From contig NZ_JPRM01000024.1 in the NCBI RefSeq assembly GCF_000737695.1, positions 124,001 through 188,000 on the forward strand: a DNA stretch of 64,000 nucleotides, in the 5' to 3' direction. Origin of the DNA: Flavobacterium hydatis. GTDB lineage: Bacteria > Bacteroidota > Bacteroidia > Flavobacteriales > Flavobacteriaceae. Below, one piece after another: positions 1 through 8,674 of this stretch; the stretch's first letter is position 1; every line of letters begins with the position of its first letter. A program made the translations under genes and the position numbers. Under the pieces are notes generated by a model. That model made no database searches. It saw nothing but the letters and a program-made list of their open reading frames with translations, and was not told where the DNA came from.

Positions 1-15
1 GTAAAATGCAATCGT

Positions 16-918
16 CTATAACTTCAAGTTATAATAGCTAGACATGTTTTTTATAAACAACTCTGTGAGCGCATCCGATTTTCCGTGTAGTGTGATAATA
101 TAAAAGTATCTTTCGATAGTTAGTTTTTCTATATCCAAAACCACTAATTCATTATTTTTCAACTCCTTATCCACGGCATGTATTGACATAAATGCTACAC
201 AATCAGAATTTAAAAGATAAGATTTAATACTTTCTGTACTTCCTAATTGCATTTCGATTTGTAATTCTAATAACTTGATATTGAATTGTTTTAATGCGTA
301 CTCAATAACTTCAAGTGTTCCAGAACCCCTTTCTCTAGTTATAAAACGTAGATTCTGTAAATCAGTTAATAGAATCTCTTTTTTATTAACCAAAGGATTT
401 TTACTACTACAAACTAAAACTAATTCATCCTTTAAAAACTCTGTATATTTAATAGATTGATTTCTGGATTGTCCTTCAACAATTCCAATTTCGATTTCTT
501 TATTAATTAAAGCGCTCTCAATTTGCTCGGTATTTCCGTTTAGTAAATTAACTTTTATATCTTGTAATTTCTGGTGAAAACGCGCCAATAAAGGAGGTAT
601 AATATATTGAGAAATGGTTGTGCTTGCTCCTAATCGCAGCAATCCCTGACGCTCATTGATAAACGTACTCATGTCAAAATCGATTTCCCGATAAATTTCG
701 AATATGTCTTTGGTATGTTTTAAAAGAATTTCTCCTGCTTTGGTCAAAGTGATTTTAGAACCATTTCGCTCAAAAAGCTTGGTTTTGTAGGTTTCCTCTA
801 ATTCCTGAATATGCTTAGAAACAGCAGGTTGCGTAATATACAATTCGGCTGCGGCTTTGGTAAAACTCAACCTATTTGCAACAGCAAAAAATACTTTTAG
901 CCTAAAATCCATAATCAT
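16..918 (-). CDS. LysR-family transcriptional regulator
   Basis: This is a 300-residue LysR-type regulator. The N-terminal winged helix-turn-helix spans about residues 3-62, with a recognition region around TQPAVSKHIQELE. The rest resembles the periplasmic-binding-protein-like effector domain of CysB/CysL-type members. The length is normal for the family. Translation could begin at Met1 (918) or Met3 (912), and the difference is trivial. LysR regulators usually act on a divergent neighbour, but the gene to the left lies outside the window and the gene upstream (an M15 peptidase) is on the same strand, so the target cannot be named. The family assignment is secure; the effector and regulon are unknown. 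Confidence 0.9.
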   Translation of the reverse strand: MIMDFRLKVFFAVANRLSFTKAAAELYITQPAVSKHIQELEETYKTKLFERNGSKITLTKAGEILLKHTKDIFEIYREIDFDMSTFINERQGLLRLGASTTISQYIIPPLLARFHQKLQDIKVNLLNGNTEQIESALINKEIEIGIVEGQSRNQSIKYTEFLKDELVLVCSSKNPLVNKKEILLTDLQNLRFITRERGSGTLEVIEYALKQFNIKLLELQIEMQLGSTESIKSYLLNSDCVAFMSIHAVDKELKNNELVVLDIEKLTIERYFYIITLHGKSDALTELFIKNMSSYYNLKL

Positions 919-979
919 AAATTTTTAATTCGTAATCTACTTTCCTTTGCAATATTTTGTTGTAATAAAATAATCAAAT

Positions 980-1726
980 TTATAACAAAAGTTCAGGTCG
1001 GTACTCAAAATGCATTGTATCATAATGTTTCCAATTTCCTCCCCAAATAAAGCCATATTTTTCAAAAATTGAAACTAGCTTGAGGGGAATTTGATTTCTA
1101 TACGAAAGAGTAGCTTCTTCATTTTTACATTTACAATCCCATTGCCAATAATTAGAATTTTTGACATTAATATCTATAGTCATTCCATAACTATGCATAC
1201 TCAATCGGTTTGTTCCTGAAATTTTCCTCCAACTAAATGTACCTCCAATGGAATTAATATATTTTTTAAACTCTGGATTATTATCTAATTCTGCCGAAAG
1301 TTTTTTTACTATTTTATCAATTCCATTTACGGTTGTTATTTTTATTTTTTGATTGATTAATTTCGGACACCAAATAATTTCAGTCATTTTAGATTCAACT
1401 TCTGCTTTTGAATTTCCGTAAATTTTCTTAAAAAAAGCTTCATTTCGAATTCTTCCAGCATCATCCTTTGGTACTAAATTCTTATTTGCTTTATTATAAA
1501 CAAACTTAAATTGATCCTCAATATCAGGATTATCTAACAATTCTTGATTCGTTTTATTTTTAAAATCATCATAAATCAAACTTGATTTATCACTAAAAAT
1601 GATTTTATTGTCTTTATAACCAACAATTTGATCTGGGTATGCTCTAATTAATTTTTGAACATTCAATGGGATTTCCTGAGAAAAAGCATTTTGAAATATA
1701 AGGACTAAAAAAAAGAATCGTTTCAT
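980..1726 (-). CDS. M15-family peptidase (VanY/D-Ala-D-Ala carboxypeptidase-like), exported
   Basis: This 248-residue protein begins with a short signal peptide (about residues 1-16, ending FSQ). It is probably exported to the periplasm to trim peptidoglycan peptides. The zinc-site signatures of M15 peptidases are present: SMHSYGMTIDIN (about residues 177-188, supplying His and Asp) and DTMHFEYRP near the C terminus (about 236-244, supplying the last His). The start codon directly follows the stop codon of the DUF4846 gene upstream, so the two are almost certainly co-transcribed and translationally coupled. Substrate specificity (D,D- versus L,D-type cleavage) cannot be read from the sequence. 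Confidence 0.85.
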   Translation of the reverse strand: MKRFFFLVLIFQNAFSQEIPLNVQKLIRAYPDQIVGYKDNKIIFSDKSSLIYDDFKNKTNQELLDNPDIEDQFKFVYNKANKNLVPKDDAGRIRNEAFFKKIYGNSKAEVESKMTEIIWCPKLINQKIKITTVNGIDKIVKKLSAELDNNPEFKKYINSIGGTFSWRKISGTNRLSMHSYGMTIDINVKNSNYWQWDCKCKNEEATLSYRNQIPLKLVSIFEKYGFIWGGNWKHYDTMHFEYRPELLL

Positions 1727-2560
1727 TTAAAAACGTTTTAATTGTGAAGAACTAAAAGTCCATTCGGGTGTTTTAAGAGAGGTTCCAAAATCAACAGCGT
1801 ACCAAGGACTCAACGAACTATTATTTGGATTTTTCAATATTTGAATTTCTTGTGCTGGCATATAACTTTGTGCTAAAAGCATGATTTTCTGGTTGTTTTT
1901 AGGGTTCACAGCTATATCAACCACAATAACAGCGTGCCCCGGAAAACCTCCTTTTATAAAAACATCTCCAATTTTTGTATCTAAAACATTTATTGGTTTC
2001 AATTCTTTTTCTAACGAAGCAGTTCCTGCATACATAAAAACCGTCTCTAAGTATTTCCAATAGGTTTCATAACTGTCAGATGGTTTTGCAGTTTTAACCC
2101 AACTGGTTTTGTTGCCTTTAACTGCAATTCTGTAACCTGCAGCCCATTTACTAAAATCAACTTGAAAACCATTTGTAAAATTAAAATGTATTTTATCGTA
2201 CTGTTTTTGGCTATAAAAATAATCCGCTCGCAAACGCATCACAGCATCAGCACATTGATGTAAATCCTGTTTCCCAATGGGTAGATCCACAACCGCTTCA
2301 TAAACGTTTCGATTTGATTTTACAGTTCCATTAAAATACAAAACATTTGAACCAGAAGGTTTTAATGGAAGATTTCGTAAAAAATATCCAAACGAAGTTT
2401 TAGATTCCTCCTCTCTCACAAACCCCTGAGGTAGCTGGAAACGTTGCTGAATCGTATTTTCCAAAAGACTGATTTTGGTAGTGTTTTTTGTCTTTGAAAA
2501 TGAAAAAAAACAAAAAATTACCATCAAAATTGCTACAATAAACAAGAATTTAACTTTCAT
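1727..2560 (-). CDS. DUF4846-type exported protein
   Basis: This 277-residue protein has an N-terminal hydrophobic segment (about residues 4-22) that acts as a signal peptide or membrane anchor. The body matches what I recall of the DUF4846 family: GYFLRNLPL, then VDLPIGKQDLHQCADAVMRLRADYF, then a conserved GDVFIKGGFPGHAVIVVD segment. The last part looks like a papain-like or NlpC-like His motif, but I could not place a catalytic Cys. Its stop abuts the start of the M15 peptidase gene, which suggests a linked cell-wall role (inference). No biochemical function is known to me. Confidence 0.7.
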   Translation of the reverse strand: MKVKFLFIVAILMVIFCFFSFSKTKNTTKISLLENTIQQRFQLPQGFVREEESKTSFGYFLRNLPLKPSGSNVLYFNGTVKSNRNVYEAVVDLPIGKQDLHQCADAVMRLRADYFYSQKQYDKIHFNFTNGFQVDFSKWAAGYRIAVKGNKTSWVKTAKPSDSYETYWKYLETVFMYAGTASLEKELKPINVLDTKIGDVFIKGGFPGHAVIVVDIAVNPKNNQKIMLLAQSYMPAQEIQILKNPNNSSLSPWYAVDFGTSLKTPEWTFSSSQLKRF

Positions 2561-2623
2561 AATTTAGACTTTTAATTCATAACACAATATTAAAAAAGCT
2601 AGAAGGAATCCGATTATATTTCG

Positions 2624-4651
2624 TTACAACAATCCATTATATTTTCTAACAAACCATTCGGTTGCTAATCCAATAGAAATTAAAATTAAAAGCCAAACCC
2701 AATCAATTAAAGGAGTTTTGGTACTCACGTTTTTTTGAATTGCTTTGTATTCTGGATTTTCTAAAAGTGTTTTTATCAAGGCATCAGATTGGTCTTGGAA
2801 AAAAGCTTTTCCATTGGTTTGCAATGCCAATTGTTCTAATTTCTGAACATCTGGATTTACAAATTGTTTTTCGATATCAAAATCTAATATCTCAAAACGA
2901 CTTGAATATGTAGTTTTTGAATTTAATTCTTTAACCGAGAAAGAATATTTCCCTGCAGGAAGTCCATCTAAGTTTACCGAATAAGAATTATTTCCTTTTA
3001 ATAAATCGTAATTTTTAGTTTGCTTCGTTTCTGTGTTGGTTACAGAAATAGTAAGATTAGCTTTCTCATCAAACTCATAGTTTTTATTAAAATATTGAGC
3101 GTTGATTTCTAACGCATCTCCCGAATTATAAAAGCTTTCGTGGTTTACAACCAATGATTTTTTAGTATTATTTGATGCTAAATATTGGATAATTTTATCA
3201 ATAAAGATATCATATTTGGTAAACGACTGATTATCGATATGACTTTGCATACGCCATTTCCAAGTATTTTCTCCTAATAAATAAGCATTTCTTTTTCCTT
3301 GATTTTCTGTAAAAGCTAATAAAGGAGCATTAGTTGCTACATTTCTTATTTTTGACGAAAGTAAAATCGAAACATTTCCATTGGTAGTAATTGTTCCGAA
3401 TGAATTTTGCAAAGGCGGAAAATTTTCAAATCCAATTTCTTCTGCAGCAAATAAATTAAACTGTGAATTGAATTCAGCTAAATAATCTTCTTTCTGACTG
3501 CTCATTCTAAATGACAAAGCTGTTTGTTGCTGATTCAGAAAATTAAAATCAGTATTATTTCCTGTTATAATAAAGGTATTGATTCCTGCCGCTTTGTTCG
3601 TATCAAAAACTGATTTGAACGCAGCTGTTGGTTGATATAAAATTAAGATATTATAATCTTGTAACGATTTGATTTCATTTGGTTTGACCAAAACAACTTT
3701 ACGTTGTGCATTAGATTCTATCGAACGTTTTAAAGCCGCAACATCCGGATGGTTTATTGCTGAGACAATTGCTACAGTTGTTTTTTGATCTATAATTTCT
3801 ACAGCAAAGTTCTTAGTATTGTTGTAGGAGTTTTTTTCTTTTTCGCTTGACGAAATAGTTGCTTTAAAAATCTGTACTCCTACTTTATCTGCAGGCAATA
3901 ATATATTTAAAGTAGCTGTTTTTTTAGATGGAGAAAAAGAAACTTTCTCTTTGGCTAAAACTGTATTTCCTTGCGAAATCGTAAAATCGGAATTTATACT
4001 TTTTGTTCCCGAATATTGCAAGAATACTTCAACTGGAAATTTATTTTTAAAAAAAGCGTATTTATTTACGTTTAGCTGATTAATTTTTAAATCTAAAAAA
4101 GTAGTTGTATCGCCTACAATTACAGGATATACTTTGTTATTTGGATCAAAACGATATACATAATCATTTCCTGTAGTCTGATTTCCGTCAGTAATAATCA
4201 CCGTTGGAAAAACTACATTCTTATTGATGCTTTTTAAACTTTTAGCAATTTCGTCTAGATTAGTCTGCGTTCCTTTAAAATCAAATTCTTCAGATTGTTT
4301 AAAGTCAGCATCAAATTGATACGATTGAATTTCGTACTTGTCTTGCAAATCTTTATTCGACGTTAATTTTTTATATAATTCAAGAACTTTCTCTTTAGCA
4401 TTTAAAGCTGTTATAGAACTTGAATTATCCACTACAATTGGTAATGGAGTTTTTATGATTTCTAACGAGTTCTTTGTAATTATTGGATTTATCAATAAAA
4501 CCAATAATCCAAAAATGGATAGAAAACGTAAAAAAGCCAAAAACAAAGTCAGTTTTGATTTGCTTTTGGCTTTATAATAATATTGAAAAAACGACAAACC
4601 TCCTGCAATTACTAATGAAAGTACTAATAATAGAATCGTGTTTGTAGTCAT
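2624..4651 (-). CDS. VWA-like integral membrane protein
   Basis: This 675-residue protein has two N-terminal transmembrane helices (about 5-25 and 36-58) and one at the C terminus (about 648-665, followed by a short basic tail). Right after TM2 comes a von Willebrand A-like start, PIVVDNSSSI, whose DxSxS pattern is a MIDAS metal site. The long middle part is beta-rich and includes VIITDGNQTTG, another VWA hallmark. The overall plan (two TMs, VWA, beta sandwich, C-terminal TM) resembles BatA-neighbour proteins of Bacteroidota, but no MoxR or Bat gene is adjacent. It starts 68 bp after fabG on the same strand. The function is unknown. Confidence 0.7.
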   Translation of the reverse strand: MTTNTILLLVLSLVIAGGLSFFQYYYKAKSKSKLTLFLAFLRFLSIFGLLVLLINPIITKNSLEIIKTPLPIVVDNSSSITALNAKEKVLELYKKLTSNKDLQDKYEIQSYQFDADFKQSEEFDFKGTQTNLDEIAKSLKSINKNVVFPTVIITDGNQTTGNDYVYRFDPNNKVYPVIVGDTTTFLDLKINQLNVNKYAFFKNKFPVEVFLQYSGTKSINSDFTISQGNTVLAKEKVSFSPSKKTATLNILLPADKVGVQIFKATISSSEKEKNSYNNTKNFAVEIIDQKTTVAIVSAINHPDVAALKRSIESNAQRKVVLVKPNEIKSLQDYNILILYQPTAAFKSVFDTNKAAGINTFIITGNNTDFNFLNQQQTALSFRMSSQKEDYLAEFNSQFNLFAAEEIGFENFPPLQNSFGTITTNGNVSILLSSKIRNVATNAPLLAFTENQGKRNAYLLGENTWKWRMQSHIDNQSFTKYDIFIDKIIQYLASNNTKKSLVVNHESFYNSGDALEINAQYFNKNYEFDEKANLTISVTNTETKQTKNYDLLKGNNSYSVNLDGLPAGKYSFSVKELNSKTTYSSRFEILDFDIEKQFVNPDVQKLEQLALQTNGKAFFQDQSDALIKTLLENPEYKAIQKNVSTKTPLIDWVWLLILISIGLATEWFVRKYNGLL

Positions 4652-4658
4652 AAATTTT

Positions 4659-4713
4659 AGTTTTCAGTGACAGTTTCAGTTATCAGTGTATACTGAGAAC
4701 TTTAAACTGAGAC
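4659..4713. repeat. CAGT-rich short-period repeat in fabG 3' region
   Basis: The short gap between the fabG stop and the next gene is filled with repeats of TTTCAGT and CTGAGA at 6-9 bp spacing. A relative of this block lies at 10940-11019 behind efp. Both sit in the 3' region of the upstream gene. Confidence 0.5.
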
Positions 4714-4719
4714 TTTTTT

Positions 4720-5466
4720 TTAAGTAAGCATTCCTCCACAAACATTAAGAACTTGTCCTGTAACGTAAGCACTCATATCTGAAGCTAAGAAAAGACAAGC
4801 GTTTGCAACGTCTTCGGTAGTTCCTCCACGTTTCAACGGAATTCCTTCTCTCCAACCTTTTACTACATCTTCGCTTAATTTTGCAGTCATTTCTGTTTCG
4901 ATAAATCCAGGAGCAATTGCATTACAACGAATGTTACGAGAACCTAACTCTAATGCTACTGATTTTGTAAATCCGTTAACACCAGCTTTAGATGCAGCAT
5001 AGTTTGTTTGTCCAGCATTTCCTTTTACTCCAACAACACTACTCATATTGATGATTGATCCAGAACGCTGTTTCAAAAATGTCTTTTGAATAGCTTTTGT
5101 CATATTGAAAACTGACTTCAAGTTAACATCTATAACTTGGTCAAAATCAGCCTCAGACATACGCATTAAAAGGTTGTCTTTAGTAATACCTGCATTATTT
5201 ATCAAGATATCTACAGTTCCGAAATCTGCTAAAACAGCATCTACAAAAGTTTGAGCTTCTGTAAAATCAGCTGCATTCGATTGATATCCTTTTGCTTTAA
5301 TCCCTAGAGCGTTTAATTCTTTTTCTAAAGCCAAAGCCGATTCTACAGATGAACTGTATGTAAAAGCTACGTTTGCACCATGTTTAGCAAAAACTTCAGC
5401 AATTCCTTTTCCTATTCCGCGGCTCGCACCAGTAATGATGGCTACTTTTCCTTCTAGTAATTTCAT
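4720..5466 (-). CDS. fabG: 3-oxoacyl-[acyl-carrier-protein] reductase FabG
   Basis: FabG is a 248-residue short-chain dehydrogenase that reduces beta-ketoacyl-ACP with NADPH in fatty-acid elongation. The glycine-rich cofactor loop TGASRGIG is at about residues 13-20, NNAG at about 90, and the catalytic Ser-Tyr-Lys set appears as MSSVVG (about 141) and NYAASK (about 154-159). The C-terminal TGQVLNVCGG is typical of FabG, and the length is exactly the family norm. It is preceded by a strong terminator (5539-5568) that ends the LRR gene, so it has its own promoter. A candidate minus-strand -7 box reads TATATTTG (5498-5505). The assignment is secure. Confidence 0.95.
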   Translation of the reverse strand: MKLLEGKVAIITGASRGIGKGIAEVFAKHGANVAFTYSSSVESALALEKELNALGIKAKGYQSNAADFTEAQTFVDAVLADFGTVDILINNAGITKDNLLMRMSEADFDQVIDVNLKSVFNMTKAIQKTFLKQRSGSIINMSSVVGVKGNAGQTNYAASKAGVNGFTKSVALELGSRNIRCNAIAPGFIETEMTAKLSEDVVKGWREGIPLKRGGTTEDVANACLFLASDMSAYVTGQVLNVCGGMLT

Positions 5467-5497
5467 ATTAAGGTATTCGTTTTTTATTTTTGAAATA

Positions 5498-5505
5498 CAA
5501 ATATA
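5498..5505 (-). promoter_or_regulatory. Candidate -7 box of the fabG promoter
   Basis: Read on the minus strand the sequence is TATATTTG, a match to the Bacteroidota TAnnTTTG element. It lies 32 bp before the fabG start and downstream of a terminator. No TTG at 17-23 bp was found, so this is only half a promoter match. Confidence 0.35.
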
Positions 5506-5538
5506 GATTATTTAGGCGTTTTATAAAATTTGTAATAC

Positions 5539-5568
5539 AAAAAAGCCTCACCGAAGTGAAGCTTTTTT
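5539..5568 (-). terminator. Rho-independent terminator of the LRR gene (UUCG loop)
   Basis: On the minus strand the stem is AAGCTTCAC/GTGAGGCTT, closing a TTCG tetraloop and followed by a T run. The single mismatch seen on the plus strand becomes a G-U wobble in the minus transcript, so the element is built for the minus strand. It is near-identical to the terminator at 8049-8080. Confidence 0.9.
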
Positions 5569-5589
5569 ATAAGTTTGATATAATAAGGA

Positions 5590-7992
5590 CTATTCCTTTA
5601 TAAATTTTGTATTAGATGTTCCTTTATCTGACTTTATAGTAAGAAAATAGGTTCCCGTTTTTAAAGGAGAAACATCTATCGTTTTAGCATTTTGTGCATT
5701 TGGAACAGCAATAACCAATTGTCCAAAAAGGTTGTAAATTGCCATTGATTTAATTTCTATATTGCCTTTTGCAGAAACATTCAGAATCTCTTTTGCAGGA
5801 ACAGGAAATACACTTAAATAATTTGAAAATTCAAAATCCTGAGTTCCTAAAGTTCTAAAAGTTGATATAGCTTTATTGGTAAGTATAGGAAAGTTATAAT
5901 CAAAAAAGATATTGGCTTCATTCTGGAAACTATCACCAACAGAAAGCGTTGGTAATGTTTTTATTTTAAAAGCAATATAACCATCATTGTTAGCATTGTC
6001 AAACGGTAATTGAATATTTTCGAATATGAATTCGACTTTATTTTTATCTGAAATTTTGGTAATATACGAATGACTTGCATTTGTAGGTATTAAAGTCGAA
6101 ATATCGAATTTTGTTAAATCGATAATATCTGTTACCACTACATTTTGAGCAGGATATGTACCTGTATTTTCAAAACGAATCATGTAATGCACATATTCAC
6201 CTATTAAAGAAGATGTAATTACATCACCTTCTAGACACGTTTTATCATTTGGATCGTAAGAACCCACAACTTTTTGATTTAAAGTAAATGCATTATCATT
6301 TGGCGTTTCGTCAGCATCTGAAGAACTGATTGTTGCAGTATAGCTAAGGATATCATCATTGTTTACCGCAGGAGTTTCCATAGGAGAATTTATATTCAAT
6401 GTTATTGCTATCTCTCTAGTCTCAAAAGGCTTTAAATCAACAAAACTCCAGAAAGCATTATTTATAGCTTGGCTTGAAGAAACTGAACTTGAACTTACTA
6501 TGTCCAAAATAGCGTCATTATAAGTAAGACCCACACTACCTGATTGGGTTACATTTCCTTTGTTTTTATAAATAATTTTATAACTCGCATCAAAACCTGG
6601 TCTTGCTGCATCTATTGGTAATAAAACTATTTCTAAGTCTTTATGAGCATTATTAGGAGATAGACAGAAGTTTTGCAAAACTTGACCTGTAAAAGTAGGA
6701 TTGGTTTGTATAGATGATGGATAAACGTTAAAATAACTTGGATTTTCTAATAAAGGCGTAATAGTATGGCTCCCTTGAGGAACTGAGATAAAATAATTTC
6801 CAGATTCATTGGTTATAAAATTCCCTTTTGTTACCCCATCGGTAATGGAGAATTTCATATTAGAAACATTGATATCAAATGCATCGCAACCATTATTGTT
6901 TTTATCCAATCCAATTTTACCCTGAATTGAATAAAGAGGTCCTCCAGGAATAAAAGAACAATAAGAATTTACAACACAATTAATATTGCCATTCTTTATT
7001 AATGATTGAATATACAATGATACTTTATAATCATCTGTACAAATATATTTTAAATTTGGTGAAGGATGATATGAGAAACTTGCATATTTTTGAGTTCCAT
7101 TTTTCATAAAAATAGTCTCTAGAAAAGGACTATTATTAATTGTAAAATACCCTAATTTACTTAAATTCTCTATATTTAATGTAGTAAATTCATTACCACC
7201 ACAAGTCAAAATCTCGATTTTATTTAGGCCTGATAAGTCTAATTTTTTTAATTTATTATTTGAGCATTCTAAATGGAATAGATTTACAGACCCTTTTAGA
7301 TCTAAACTTGTTAAGTTATTGTTGTCACATTGCAACGTCGTTAATCTTGTAAGTCCATTTAAATCTAAAGCAGTTAACCCACTACTTTCACAGGATAATG
7401 AATATAGATTTGTTAATCCTTTTAAATCTAATTTAACTAGTGGATTACCTCCGCATGAAAGGCTAGAAAGCTTTTTTAGTGATGAGATATCTACATTAGT
7501 TAATCTGTTACTACTATAAGCTAAATAGGTTAGATTATATAGTCCCTCTATGTTTAATTTTTCTAATTGATTACTAGAACAAGATAATCTGTCGAGATAA
7601 ACTAATCCTTTTAGATTCAAACCTACCAATTGATTATCAGATAAATATAAGACCTGAAGAGAAATCATATCGCTAACATCTAATTCTGTCAACTGGTTTT
7701 CTGAGCAATCTAATGAAGATAAATTCTTAAATTTTTTAATTCCCTCTAAAGTAGAGATACTTGATTTTGTAATAATAAGACCTGCAATTTGTAAAGCTTC
7801 AGATTCCTGAATTTCGCCATCACCATTTAAATCAATTTTTATATACTCACCCTTAATATTTTGAGCTATTTTGTTAGTTACATCCGCTTCAAGTAATTTG
7901 GCTTTAAAGTTAGCGTCTGGAATAGTAATAGTTTGGGCGTTAACAAAAGAAAAAAAAATTAAAGCCAATAGTAATAAGTAATTTTTTATCAT
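5590..7992 (-). CDS. Leucine-rich-repeat protein with T9SS type A sorting domain
   Basis: This is a secreted or surface protein of about 800 residues. The open frame extends to 8040, but the start at 7992 places a clean signal peptide (MIKNYLLLLALIFFSFVNAQ) at the N terminus. An EF-hand-like DLNGDGEI follows, then about ten 20-21-residue leucine-rich repeats (LTSLDLKG, LKKLDLSG and similar). Next is a carboxypeptidase-regulatory-like segment (GKIGLDKNNNGCD), then a DUF11/DUF7619-like beta domain around GSYDPNDK. The last ~75 residues are a Por secretion tail (FPVPAKEILNVSA ... GTYFLTIKSDKG ... KFIKE). The sorting tail implies export by the type IX system whose regulator PorX is encoded at 22866. 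Ligand and role are unknown. Confidence 0.88.
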   Translation of the reverse strand: MIKNYLLLLALIFFSFVNAQTITIPDANFKAKLLEADVTNKIAQNIKGEYIKIDLNGDGEIQESEALQIAGLIITKSSISTLEGIKKFKNLSSLDCSENQLTELDVSDMISLQVLYLSDNQLVGLNLKGLVYLDRLSCSSNQLEKLNIEGLYNLTYLAYSSNRLTNVDISSLKKLSSLSCGGNPLVKLDLKGLTNLYSLSCESSGLTALDLNGLTRLTTLQCDNNNLTSLDLKGSVNLFHLECSNNKLKKLDLSGLNKIEILTCGGNEFTTLNIENLSKLGYFTINNSPFLETIFMKNGTQKYASFSYHPSPNLKYICTDDYKVSLYIQSLIKNGNINCVVNSYCSFIPGGPLYSIQGKIGLDKNNNGCDAFDINVSNMKFSITDGVTKGNFITNESGNYFISVPQGSHTITPLLENPSYFNVYPSSIQTNPTFTGQVLQNFCLSPNNAHKDLEIVLLPIDAARPGFDASYKIIYKNKGNVTQSGSVGLTYNDAILDIVSSSSVSSSQAINNAFWSFVDLKPFETREIAITLNINSPMETPAVNNDDILSYTATISSSDADETPNDNAFTLNQKVVGSYDPNDKTCLEGDVITSSLIGEYVHYMIRFENTGTYPAQNVVVTDIIDLTKFDISTLIPTNASHSYITKISDKNKVEFIFENIQLPFDNANNDGYIAFKIKTLPTLSVGDSFQNEANIFFDYNFPILTNKAISTFRTLGTQDFEFSNYLSVFPVPAKEILNVSAKGNIEIKSMAIYNLFGQLVIAVPNAQNAKTIDVSPLKTGTYFLTIKSDKGTSNTKFIKE

Positions 7993-8048
7993 GTAGATTA
8001 GTTTATGGTCGTAAATATATAAAATGAAATTTTGGAACAATATCTCCT

Positions 8049-8080
8049 AAAAAAAGCCTCACCGAAGTGAAGCTTTTTTT
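8049..8080 (-). terminator. Rho-independent terminator (UUCG loop), twin of 5539-5568
   Basis: This carries the same stem and TTCG loop as the element at 5539-5568, with T runs on the minus strand. It lies 21 bp downstream of the stop of the GIY-YIG-like gene and insulates the LRR gene. Confidence 0.9.
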
Positions 8081-8101
8081 ATATTGTTATTTGGTGTAAG
8101 A

Positions 8102-8530
8102 CTAGAAAGCTACATTCCATCTTGGTAATCTACCGTTTTCATCTAAGAAATTTTGCAAAATTTGTCCTTCAACAGTTGTTGGGATTGCTTTTACATCAGC
8201 ATTAAAAGTCTCGTACCAAGAAACCTCTAATCTATCGATTCCTTCTAATTTCATTTGTGCTGGCCAAGAATATTTTCTTCCTGTTTTTGCAAATTGGTGA
8301 CCGTTTACGATTTTATCGTGTAATCCTCCGTTTTTGCTTTTTAAAGTTCCGTCATTTTGTACGGTTCCTGTAGAAGCTACCATGATTAATTCTTTGTTAT
8401 CACCTTGGATAGCGTAAACAACAAAAATACCACTTCCAGTTTCAGATGCATTACATACTTCTTCTAAACTATCGTCTTGTGTGTAAGTAAAATTTCCTTT
8501 TACTGTAAACTTTTCTAATTCTTTATACAT
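8102..8530 (-). CDS. Small GIY-YIG-like fold protein (hypothetical)
   Basis: I do not recognise this 142-residue protein as a named family. Its layout echoes a GIY-YIG nuclease domain: a first beta strand GIFVVYAI (about 34-41), a second strand ending MVASTGT (50-56, in the YIGxT position), GGLHDKIVNGHQF (68-80, where GxxxRxxxH is usual), and a C-terminal VEGQILQNFLDENGRLPRWN (120-139) that matches the family's metal-binding Glu followed by NG..P.WN. The two tyrosines of a canonical GIY-YIG are changed, so catalysis is doubtful. It is monocistronic, with its own terminator. The fold call is inference from the pattern only. Confidence 0.55.
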   Translation of the reverse strand: MYKELEKFTVKGNFTYTQDDSLEEVCNASETGSGIFVVYAIQGDNKELIMVASTGTVQNDGTLKSKNGGLHDKIVNGHQFAKTGRKYSWPAQMKLEGIDRLEVSWYETFNADVKAIPTTVEGQILQNFLDENGRLPRWNVAF

Positions 8531-8548
8531 ATTTTTCTTTTTAGCAAA

Positions 8549-8580
8549 GGTTCTGAGTTTCTAAGAATCTAAGGCGCTAA
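8549..8580 (+). repeat. Octamer-phased repeat array (4 units)
   Basis: Four consecutive octamers read GGTTCTGA, GTTTCTAA, GAATCTAA and GGCGCTAA. It lies between the sucD terminator and the start of the GIY-YIG-like gene. It belongs to the dispersed octamer family also seen near 39.8, 40.1, 52.4, 52.9, 60.8 and 61.3 kb. Confidence 0.75.
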
Positions 8581-8613
8581 GCATTTGTTATATTCCATAC
8601 ATTCTATTAATGT

Positions 8614-8647
8614 AAAAAAAGTCTCAACAAATATTGAGACTTTTTTT
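8614..8647 (-). terminator. Terminator of sucD
   Basis: The stem GTCTCAA/TTGAGAC has a 6-base loop and is flanked by A and T runs of seven, so it could work in both directions. It lies 27 bp past the sucD stop. Confidence 0.88.
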
Positions 8648-8674
8648 GGAATTTATTATTTTGAATATTAGAGA

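Noticed and set aside
7993..8040. Sixteen-residue N-terminal extension of the LRR protein
   Set aside because: It would bury the signal peptide; the start at 7992 gives a clean one.
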